NCBI GenBank assembly: GCA_028456385.1
Contig: JALNQF010000069.1
Coordinates: 1 to 64,000, forward strand
DNA: 64,000 nucleotides
Direction of reading: 5' to 3'
From: Ophiosphaerella korrae
Taxonomy: Eukaryota > Ascomycota > Dothideomycetes > Pleosporales > Phaeosphaeriaceae
Shown here in pieces: positions 23,256 to 32,479 of this stretch (its first letter is position 1; each line of letters begins with the position of its first letter). The position numbers were made by a program, and so were the translations under genes. The notes beneath the pieces are model-generated. The model did not search any database. It was not told the DNA's origin and was given only the letters and a program-made list of their open reading frames with translations.

Positions 23256-24920
23256 AGGAGGTAGAGGGAATTAGACTTAAGCTTATATCTTAATTTATAG
23301 GAGATCCTTTAAAATGTCTAGGGAGAACTAAAAGAACTAGATAGATAACTATATACTATAACGTCTCCCCTAATCTACTATTGCTTTTACTATCTCTATA
23401 GCTCTTGCTACTCTTGCGTTATATTTTTCTCTAACTACTTTAGTAACGTCTTCTCTCCTAGCCTAAGGATATTAGCTAATTTTGCTAAGCTTATCTTTTC
23501 CTTTTTACTACATCGCACATTATACTGTTTAAGATAGGTCTAGTAGTAAACCCTAAGGTTGTTAATCTACAAATAGGTAGAGAGGTAACTAAGTACTTTA
23601 TAAGTATAGTTTTTAGTAGCGTAATATACAATGTTTGTTTTAATATAGTAGTAGAGATACTCTAGACAATTAAATTTCTAGCTACAGCGACAACTATTAG
23701 GAAGAGACAAAGTATATATATGTTTAGGCTACTTGTAGAGAGTAGAGTAATCGCTACCTAACTAACTAAGCCTAGAGGTAGGTTTCTTAGACGATTCTTC
23801 GTAGTTTAGCTTATAGCTTAAGTTACTGTCTTCGCCTTAGTTAGATATAAGACTAGTAGATTTATACTAGAAGCTCTCGCTGCCTAGGATATATAAGGTA
23901 GTAGTAATCTACTTACCTAGTAGTATAAATAGTATAGAGTAGTAAGAGTTGTCTATATTATAGCTGCTAGGGGCAAATAGTAGGACTATAGAAAGAAGCG
24001 AGTCGCTACTAATCTATAGATTAGAATAAAGCTATAAAGTATAGGACTAACTATCTTTAGTTTACTTGTACCTCTACTATATATTTTCTAAAACATTTAT
24101 ATAGTTTAAAACTCTTACTATATTACTTAACGTATTATAGGCTAGATATCTTTCTATATACTACGCTAAGCTACACTCTAAACTACTAAATAAAGTAGTA
24201 CCTAATATTAGGTATACTTTAGTAGGCACTTTAGAGTACGAGATTTAGAAGGGGTTGTCTATCTCTATTGTTGTTAGTACGTAAAGGAAATAACTCTTGT
24301 AGACTACTTAAGAATTATAGTTGCTAGTTCCCTAGGAAGCGTACTACTTAGAGAAGAAGTCTATCTTAGGAGAGAAGCTAATATTAAAACGAGAAAGCTC
24401 TTGTTAAGTTATAGTATTTAACTAGTAAATAGGCTTAGGAATATAATTAGATGTTTAATAAAATCCTTTAAAGAGAGGTAAATTTTAAGTATAGGGCCTT
24501 TAGGAACTATAATAGGTTAGCTATAGGGTACGACTCTAAAATTACTTTCTTAATCTAGTAGGCCTTTACTACGGCTTAAAAAAGCTTACCTATATCTATA
24601 GTAAGATTATAGCGATATATAGCGACGAGGCGTAGTAGAATAAAAGGTCTAGCCTAAAGTAATTAATTTAATATTACTACTAGTTACTGTCTTTAGCTTT
24701 AGCGCGTATGTATAGTAGCACTCCTAGAAACCTTACTAGGTAGTACCTAGCCTTGCAAGATAGAGTTTATAGTAACCTAATAAGTAGCTAGTTTATTTAT
24801 ACCTAAATACTTTAAAAACACGCGCGAACGCTATATAGCGCTAATTTATTTCCTAAGTCTTATCCTAGGACCTCCTTGTTTCTTATTGCGTAGAGAGGCA
24901 CTTACATTACTACTTAGCTT
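23256..24920. repeat. Direct repeat copy 2 (about 1.65 kb)
   Basis: Second copy of the unit at 20905-22560, in the same orientation, beginning with gtagagggaattagacttaa near 23269. Small deletions relative to copy 1 occur, for example near 24160-24170. The two copies are close enough that pairing between them could itself have triggered RIP. Confidence 0.8.
23320..24250 (-). pseudogene. C2H2 zinc-finger protein relic, copy 2
   Basis: Minus-strand counterpart of copy 1. The first finger helix reads KFNCLEYLYYYIKT (about 23640-23690), with the CS pair just before it. The second reads INNLRVYYQTYLKQYN (about 23515-23565), followed by a basic stretch SKKEKISLAKLA that also follows in copy 1. It has more damage in the second finger (LSTYL, stop, INNL against STFSRINNL in copy 1). 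Having the same gene twice in tandem suggests a duplicated regulator. Confidence 0.62.
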
Positions 24921-25560
24921 AGTAGCCTGTATCTACTAATAGTAGTAAGAGCGCGCTTAGTTAAGTTAGTTCTAGAACTAGATTAATCCTATTAGCGCCT
25001 ATTATTTCCCTAGGGGGGCTCGAGCTAATCGCCTCGTCTAAATTAGTATAGATTAACTCTAGCGTTTAGTATACATCTGCAAGTACTATACACGTTCTTT
25101 AGCTTTATAGTATAGTAAGCAAGCAACTACAATAGCTTAATTAGCACGCGCTAGACACGCTGCTACTAGTATCTACTATAATACAAATATTTGTTTATTA
25201 TACGAGGTAAAAGCAATTATATACTACAAGTTTATTAGTAAAGTAATAACAAAGGTGTAAATATTACAACGATAGTACAACCTATATATAGCTACTAGCT
25301 ATAGCTACTTTAATTATAGTACTATAGATCCCCTTATTTTATCCTTGAAAATCTTAAATCTACTATAAAGTAGCTATTCCTTGTAAGATAGTACTTAACG
25401 TACATCTACTTGTAACAGAATAACCCCTATAATAGAAAAAAGTATAGGTACTTAAATATTATAGCTATTAAACAAATGCCTACAACCTAGAATTAGCTAT
25501 TCTTCCTTTAAAATTCTATGTTAAGAGCATCCTTAAGCCTCTAAATCTTATATATATTAA
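24920..25560. other. Spacer, unassigned
   Basis: Contains a GC-richer block near 24990-25030 (ccctaggggggctcgagc). Short protein-like plus-strand runs precede the pogo tail, but no catalytic transposase motif was recognised in them. Confidence 0.3.
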
Positions 25561-25564
25561 AAAT

Positions 25565-25960
25565 ACGTTCGCATAAGCGTCTCGCTACTAATTTCGTAAT
25601 AAGTATATCTTTATAGTAGTAGCTTACCTAGTTTACTAATTAACTAAATTAGTAGTCCTAGGTAAAGCAAAAGTAATAAGTTATAAGGGCCTCTATAAGG
25701 CACGAAAAGAGTATATTATAAAAGAGAAAGCTACTATAGATAAAGTTAAAGGTAAGAGAAAATATAGTTGTCTTAAGGGTAAGGCTCTAACGCTAGAGCT
25801 AAATACTAAGGTAGTACTAGAGAGAGCAAGAGATCTAGTAGAGGTAGCAAGGGACTTAGGAGAGCTATAAAGGGACCTAGTAGTAAAGATATATTAGGAG
25901 TAATATTAAAATACTAGTAACTTGCTTTATAAACGGCTTTACATTAGGAGTTAGAATAAG
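25565..25960 (+). pseudogene. Pogo/Fot1-like transposase, C-terminal fragment (second family)
   Basis: The plus frame reads FIVVAYLVYQLTKLVVLGKA (the Gln is TAG here), then KVISYKGLYKARKEYIIKEK and the basic GKRKYSCLKGKALTLEL (about 25600-25815). LVLGKAKVMSYE followed by a Lys/Glu-rich and then Arg/Lys-rich tail is a common end of fungal pogo-type transposases. Only the tail is present; the DDE core is not seen upstream. It differs from the fragment at 15.3-15.8 kb. Confidence 0.6.
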
Positions 25961-26020
25961 TAGGAGTTAAAAATTTATATTACTTATTCTTACTAAAGTA
26001 GAAAAAGGTTAACTTATTAA

Positions 26021-26166
26021 TAAAGTCTATCCCTATACAGCGAAAAACCCTGTAGGCTAAAAACGACTAATAAGATTACAAGATTTATAGACTTCTCTAC
26101 GATCTTTACTATCTAATTAGTTGTTTTTAGCCTATAGGGTTTTTCGCTATATAAGGATAGACTTTA
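26021..26166. mobile_element. MITE with 50-bp terminal inverted repeats, TA-flanked
   Basis: The left arm (26022-26071, containing gcgaaaaaccctgtaggcta) pairs with the right arm (26116-26165, inverted gcgaaaaaccctataggcta). I counted about four or five mismatches near the arm ends, all transitions. The spacer is about 44 bases and non-coding. A TA lies at each outer edge, as expected for insertion by a Tc1/mariner/pogo-type transposase. It is therefore read as a non-autonomous miniature element of about 142 bases. No larger relative with the same ends was found here. Confidence 0.75.
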
Positions 26167-26470
26167 ACTATAAGAACTACTAGAGCCTAAGTTTGTCTAT
26201 AGTTCTATAGATACATATTAGATATTTATACTAATTTTATTTATCTAAACCCTAATTAAAGTTAGGAAAAGAAAACAGCAGATTTGTTCTTAGGATAGAT
26301 AGCTATTTAGACTAGACAATAGATACTCTAGTAATTACGAGACACCCCTTTATAAAGCCCTTTTAAATCTTGTATTAAGTCTATAATCTCTTGTATGTAT
26401 AGGCGTAGTATAGAAGCCTAGTACCCTAAGTAACTTTCTAGTTTAGGTGTCTACTATAGGTTAGCTTACT
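26167..26470. other. Spacer between MITE and cyclin relic
   Basis: No gene was recognised. It contains no repeat shared with the rest of the window that I could see. Confidence 0.35.
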
Positions 26471-27030
26471 ATCTTTTAACTAGTTTATATACTTACCTAG
26501 TTGTTACATCCTAATAACGTCTAGGCAAGAAAGAAAGCTATAGCTACAAGTAGGCTTAGTAATTTCAAATACTATGTATAATTAAATGCAACAGAATCTA
26601 ATATATACTTAGCTATTTCCCTTTCTAATATAGATTTAAGGCTTGCTTTACAAATCCTCTCTAAAAATAGGAGTAGTCTTAGCTAATTTACTCGATAATC
26701 TAAAATTCGTAGTATAACACGTTTAGCTCGATTAAAGTTAAATTCTAGATACTAATTATTATATATATCTTTAAGCGTAAGAAGAGATATTTTACGTCTA
26801 TTTTCGAATTTATGTGCGATGTTTAAGGCCGTAATGCCTAGGAGTTAGAGTTTTTTAGTAGGTGTAGGCTGTTTAGAAAGATAACGATCTATTAGATTAA
26901 TAGAAAGGAAAAGTATTAGCATTCTATATTCTTAAAAATAGCTATAGTAGACCTCTATAAGCTAGCTATATAGGCCTTTACAGTCTAATTCTATAAGACC
27001 TGTTTATAATATTATATACTGTAGGTTAGG
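26470..27030 (-). pseudogene. B-type (mitotic) cyclin relic, cyclin box region
   Basis: On the minus strand the frame reads LIEVYYSYF, EYRMLILFLS (about 26910-26970), then NLIDRYLSKQPTPTKKLQLL and GITALNIAHKFE (about 26800-26900). LTLKDIYNNQYLEFNFNRAK and RVILRILDYRVN (about 26690-26790) follow, then LFLERICKASLKSILEREIA, KYILDSVAFNYTQYLK and a trailing helix. This follows the order of the N-terminal cyclin fold of CLB/B-type cyclins and the start of the second fold. These proteins activate the cyclin-dependent kinase for mitosis. No stop codon breaks the core from NLIDRY to about SVAFNY except at expected Gln positions. An N-terminal destruction box and the gene start were not identified. 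It is a host-type gene, surprising in a transposon-rich block. Confidence 0.82.
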
Positions 27031-27059
27031 GGCTAACTATTTCTAGGTACTGTTAGAGT

Positions 27060-27890
27060 CTATAATGTTTTAGACTAGGTAAATATACCTCGAGTTCGAA
27101 TATCTTAGTAGTATATTTATCTAGCTTTAAAGTTATACCTAGCAAAACTTTTAATACTATAACTTAGTAGGTAATCCTATACTTATATTTCTAGATAGCC
27201 CTAATTAAGGCCAATTGTGCGTTATAAAACTTAGACGTAGCCTAGATCTTACTACTAGCTATTTAACATAATTAAGGGGACTAATTTAAGAAAATAATTT
27301 AAGGAGCTATAGCATAGATAATAATAGAGGTATACTTTATAGCTAACGTATATCTAACTAAAATAGAACAACACCTGTAGCAGAACAAATAACAGGTACT
27401 TTAACTCTAACCTAACGTGCGTCTATATATATAGTAAAATAATCCTCTCTTACTATAAGATTATCTATTATAACTATTTGTAAGTATAAGTAACTTTCTA
27501 ATAGAAAAAATACGTATATCTTACTACCTACGCAGGCTTCTTTATAAAGGGCTTTCTTCTCTAGCCTAAGAAAAGTCCTATAATATAGCCTTAACGCGAC
27601 GCTCTTACTACTTACGCTTAGTAATAGGTTTCTTATAAGCCTACTAGCGTGCTAGCTAGAGGCTAGCGCGTACGCGCTAGCTAAAACACTATTAGTACTA
27701 TACTAACTTAATAGCGCTACAACCCTTTGCAAAGAGAGCTAATATAGTAGCGCTAAACGTATAGTAAGCTAAAAATAGAGCTTTAGTAAGGGATTACATA
27801 TAAAAAGAGATAAACAACGCTACGTACTTACTATAACAAAGATAGTTGTATCTTAACAAGGGAGTACTAAGGATCTAGCCTACTACTAGC
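27060..27890 (-). other. Weak coding-like stretch upstream of the cyclin relic
   Basis: On the minus strand some frames look protein-like (SVSSKSVALRLYYRTFLR, then LEKKALYKEACVGSKIYVFF, about 27480-27620). The stretch could be a 5' part of the cyclin gene separated by introns or an unrelated gene. I recognise no motif. Confidence 0.25.
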
Positions 27891-28147
27891 TTAAGAGACT
27901 TAGCTAAGAGAGCTGCGGCGTAGATATATAGATAGATTGTAGGGCTAGAGGTAGAATTAATAATAACAATTAATAAGCTTTTAACTTAATAAATTTAACT
28001 TATTTTACTTAATTATCTATTTATTACATTTAATTATTATAGTTTTATATACAGTAAATCTAGTATTAAAATCTAATAATTAAGATTCTTACTACTTTAT
28101 ATTAAACTCTAAGACCTATACTAAGTAATAGTAGGTCTAACACAAGA

Positions 28148-28230
28148 CTAAGAGTACTAAGAATTAAACTTAGGACCTCTATAGTAAAACCTACAACGCG
28201 TTACTACTACGCTATACACCTACTAAGTAC
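28148..28230 (-). ncRNA. tRNA-derived SINE-like sequence, copy 2
   Basis: On the minus strand gtgtatagcgtagtagtaac (about 28199-28218) matches the D-arm/A-box part of copy 1. gaggtcctaagtttaattct (from about 28178 downward) is identical to the T-arm/B-box part of copy 1. The intervening anticodon-arm region differs by substitutions and length. Downstream flanks of the copies do not match, so only the tRNA-like head is shared as far as I can see. Confidence 0.55.
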
Positions 28231-28412
28231 TATTTTAAAAGTTTTAATAGCGTAGATTATTACTATTGCGTATTAATCGGCTAAAGCAAAGCAGCACCTA
28301 AGCTAACTTACGGCTTTAACTTATACAAACCTTACCTACCTTAATTAACTTAAGATAGCTACCCTATCTCTTTGCGATCCGACAATAACGCTAAAGACTA
28401 ATACTAACTACA

Positions 28413-29049
28413 CCGTATAGCTAACTTAGCTATAGTTAGGATACGTTGCCTATAAAATCTAGGACAAAATCAACCTAGCTATAACTACTAAACTAATAGA
28501 GACACTAGAAATTATCGATTATCTAGCAATCGCTAAGTACGCGCTAGCTACTAACGTTAGAGTACTAGTACGTTAATCTAAGCTGTTAACAGTAGGCCTT
28601 AGAGCTTTTAAAGAAGACCTTAAGTATTACAAAACTCTTTTTAAGCAATATCGAATCAATTAGCATATATATAATAAGGGGCTACTATTGTAGTAGCTAA
28701 TTTAGCAAGTAGTATATACGTAGTAGATATAGTAATACTAACAACTATATAAACACTCTAATATGCTACAAGCTTACCTACTCCTTATTATATATATACT
28801 AATTAATTTAGTATTACTTAGAAAGAGTTTTGTAATACTTAAAGTCTTCTTTAAAAGCTCTAAGGCCTACTGTTAATAGCTTAGATTAACGTGCTAGTAC
28901 TCTAACGTTAGTAGCTAGCGCGTACTTAGCGATTGCTAGATAATCGATAATTTCTAGCGTCTCTATTAGTTTAGCAGTTATAGCTAGGTTAATTTTGTCT
29001 TAGATTTTGTAGAGAACGCACCCTAACTATAGCTAAGTTAGCTATACAA
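28413..29049. repeat. Long inverted repeat: two 269-bp arms, 99-bp loop
   Basis: The left arm (about 28413-28681) equals the reverse complement of the right arm (about 28781-29049) without gaps. By eye about 19-20 positions differ, and all but about one are transitions. The shared core includes attatcgattatctagcaat and gcgctagctactaacgttag. The loop is AT-rich. A plus-strand frame in the left arm looks protein-like (EIIDYLAIAKYALATN, KLLTVGLRAFKEDLKYYKT), so the arm may derive from a gene piece duplicated head to head. Transcription would give a stable hairpin. Confidence 0.85.
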
Positions 29050-29059
29050 TATAACGTGT

Positions 29060-29500
29060 CTTATTACTCCTTAGCCTACTCTACTAAAACTAGTAGAGCT
29101 CTAAGATTAATTGCGCCACAATAGTATACTTAAATTAGCTAAATATTTATAGAGAGATAGATTATGTAGATTTACACTAATTCCTTCTATATCCTTGTAT
29201 ATAGTACTTGCTACTAAGCTATTACACTAATAATTACTACTGTAATCGATGTAGAGTAATTACTCTTGTTAGGTCTTACTAGTAGGTAAGACTAAAGGCT
29301 AACAAGGGTATATAAAGGATGTTATCCTAGAAAGTAAATTTTCTAAGTTTCGTAGCAATTCTATTGCAAAGATCTATAGAGGGGGCAAAGTAGAGAGGTT
29401 AGCTAATATCCTTCTTAAGATTTAATCTATATATAGATTTAACTAAGATAACATAGTAGCCTCTTAATTGTGTTAGTTAAAGTAGTATTTCTAATTATCT
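29060..29500. other. Spacer downstream of the BCS1-like relic
   Basis: No gene was recognised. A possible short inverted pair (aatctatatatagattt near 29435) is present. It may include the 3' flank of the minus-strand BCS1-like gene. Confidence 0.35.
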
Positions 29501-29509
29501 TATCTTAGT

Positions 29510-31030
29510 TTTAGAGCAATCTTTAGGCTAAAGATTGTCTCTCCTTAGGTTATACTTATTTCTCTTAATCTTAGTATTAGACATCCCCTGTATCTACTTC
29601 TCCGCATGTTATAATACCCTTTCGAGATTATTTCTATTCTTAATTAGCTAGCCCTATATCTCTATAGGTAAAAAAGAGTCTAGAGGAATCTTCTTTGCAA
29701 ATTCCTTAGCTATATCCCCTAACTTCTTAGGCTCTACTACAAACGCCTCTAGTATATATAGATAAATGTCGAAGCTAATATTGTTGTGTCTAATAAGTTA
29801 ACTGTAGAAGTTAGGCCTAGAAACAATAGATGTTTTGCTACCTTTAACTATCTTTTTCTCTTTATTATTATATTCTATACTATACATACGCTTATAAATA
29901 TTGCGGATCTAGTTGTATGTAGTGAGCGTAAACTTAATTTCAAGGTCTATACGCCCTAGCTAAATTAGGGCTAGATCTAATAACTCTAGACAGTTTATTA
30001 TTATAATAAGGACTCGTCCCTACGTCGTATTAGAGCGATAAGATTTAGAACTAAAACTTAGTAAAAATACTAACCTCTTAAGAAGCTGCGCTATTAATTA
30101 TATTTAGTAAATTAGCGAGACTAATTAGGCTTTTACTCTTTCCTTAGTGTTTTACTCTTACTATAGAAGCCCTTGTCTTAGTAAATATTCTAGTATTAGA
30201 CTTTATACCTTTTGCACGTTCTAGGGGCTTGTTATTGTTATTGTTAGAGCCTAAGCCTAAAATAGTAACACTTTTGTTCTACTAGAGATTAGTAGTATTA
30301 ATATCTTTTAGGAGAACAATACATCTCTTAAGGAGAGTATTAAAAAGGGTAGCGAGGTTAGTTTCTATAAGTCCGGCCTCGCCTAGAGAAACATAGTAAA
30401 TACTAAGGCTAAATATACCTACTAATGTAAAGCTTAGAGAAGTTTTACTAGTACCTAGTAGCCTATAAAGGAGGTATCCTCGTCTGTATAGTATACCTTA
30501 AGTTACATACTATTAGTTAGTTACTAGCTATAGGTATTAGTTAATATTAATAATAACTTTAGCCTTCTACTACTAGTTTAATAAGACTATATTTATAGGC
30601 CGAGAAGGTTAGATAGATTAATAGTACTAATGAGCACCCTTAGCTATCTAATAAACTATCGTTCTAGACTCTATAGTGCAGTTAAAGCCCTTAACCTCGT
30701 CTAGTAGATTTTTAATAGGCTGTACACTATAACTAAAGTATTATATTACTATAAATCGATTATAGCCTTAGCTATACAAAGTAGTTCTTAAGCTAGTAGA
30801 CTAATAGAACTAACGTCTATTGTAGTAAAAGTATCTACTATTAAAGTTTAGCTTGTATATAAGTAGGCTGTAGAAATACTAGTTTTAGAAGCTAAATATT
30901 CTATTGCTATTAGGCACCTTAGCTAAGTTGTCCTAGTTGTTATAAACTAGCCTAGATACAGTATTAGAGTCGAACGTTATAGCTTTAAGCTCTTAACTTA
31001 ATTTTGTTATTTGTTGTACTATAGCCTAAT
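29510..31030 (-). pseudogene. BCS1-like AAA ATPase relic
   Basis: On the minus strand the relic follows fungal BCS1-like proteins in order. The N-terminal part ends in VQPIKNLLDEVKGF (about 30690-30735). Next is GILYRRGYLLYRLLGTSKTS (about 30440-30500), where the family has the Walker A GPPGTGKTS. YYVSLGEAGLIET (about 30360-30400) and the Walker B CIVLLKDIN (about 30300-30328, family CIVLLEDID) follow. Then come LIIIINC (sensor, about 29990-30020), LGRIDLEIKFTL with the conserved Arg (about 29935-29970), and a C-terminal helical part with AFVVEPKKLGDIAKEF (about 29690-29740) and PIEIQG. BCS1 proteins work at the inner mitochondrial membrane; fungal genomes hold many paralogues of unknown role. 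Changes such as Gly to Ser, Glu to Lys and Asp to Asn are transitions. There is little sign of indels. Confidence 0.87.
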
Positions 31031-32470
31031 CTAAAATAGTAAGCGCAATAATATAATTCTTATAGTATACTTACCTAAGATATAATAGTAAAAGTAATTA
31101 TAGTCGTCTACCTTAATATATAAAGTAAAAAGAGACCTAATAAAATATTACTAGTATAGAAGGAGCTAAACTTGTGTAGATAGCGTACAAGATTAATTTG
31201 TAAAACCAAGAGTAGTAATATTGCCCTATTTAGTAGAGAGCGTATATAACTAAGTAGAGTAAGAATAGTTGTCTAGTATTAACGCTAAACTACTTAAATA
31301 GTAGGGATTAGAATATTCTATAACTAGAAATAGCTAGGATACTATCTATAATATTTAAAGAGATATAGTCTATTCTTAAAGCCTTAATAAGGGTAAGTCT
31401 AAGATATATTGCGTATTAAGTAGAGCAAAACGTTACAATATATAGTAGATAGCTTTGCTTGTCTAAATATAGACTTATACAAGAAACTAGGCTAGACTGT
31501 GCTGTTATACAAGTAAAAATTAAGGCAGTACGTTGTGTATAAGGATTATTTAGTAGAATATAATTATAACGTCCTTACCTTAGTTAATACTTATAACCTA
31601 AGCTAACTCTAGATTTAGCTAGCATAAAACACTTTAAGCCTATAAGTCTAGCTTTACTATGTATCTTTCGCCTTTAAGCTTAAAGGCCCTAGGTAGTACT
31701 TATAGATAACCTTTAGAAGTTTTAACTATTGCTTTCTTTAAGTTTTAATTCTTATACCTACTAGTAGTTTAATAAACTAAAAAGGATATATGCTAGATAG
31801 TGTGTAAATAACAAGAGAGTATAGAAAACTCTAAGTAGGCGTAAGGTTGTTACGCTAAGTAGCTTATATACTTAGCTATATAAATCTTAGAAGTAGTAAA
31901 CATATAGCTAGCTTGTATACCTACCTAAGCGACTTTTCTATATTAAGAAACTTAAGCTAAGACTTCGCTAGCTTAGTACATGTTACTTAACGCAATATTA
32001 AATTAAAATAAGTCTAATATTTAATAACCTTAATTACTCTATCTACAGTAGGTTTCTATACAATAGGCTCCCTAGAAGCTAAAGACTACTACTATAAGAA
32101 GAATAGGCTATAACAGTACATTACATTAATTATCCTACTAATTCCTCTTATCTAAGGATGTAATATAAGACGCCGTTAGTGTTAATACACTCTAAGTAGT
32201 ATTAGTTCTATTCTCCTATATAGGTAATAGTAACTAGGTAGTTAGGTTAGGTAAAAGTATATAGGAAACATTTATTCTATTCTTATAATTAGCTAAAGGT
32301 AAACAGAGTAATAGGCTCGTTAGAAACAAATAAAACGTGTACGAGCTGCTTAACTAATTTATAGAAGGGTAGAAGTAGCTTTTAATACTTGTAGTATTCT
32401 TAAATAGTTACTGTGCGTATAAATACTAGACTAATAGGAGAAGAACTAAGTATTTTATATTCTATAGGTA
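31030..32470. other. About 1.4 kb, coding-like in parts, unidentified
   Basis: A plus-strand frame near 31520-31990 is protein-like (YLVEYNYNVLTLVNTYNLS, SFAFKLKGP, DFASLVYVT) but matches no family I know. The rest shows no recognisable gene. The 5' flank of the BCS1-like relic would lie at the left edge. Confidence 0.3.
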
Positions 32471-32479
32471 GCAATCGAA

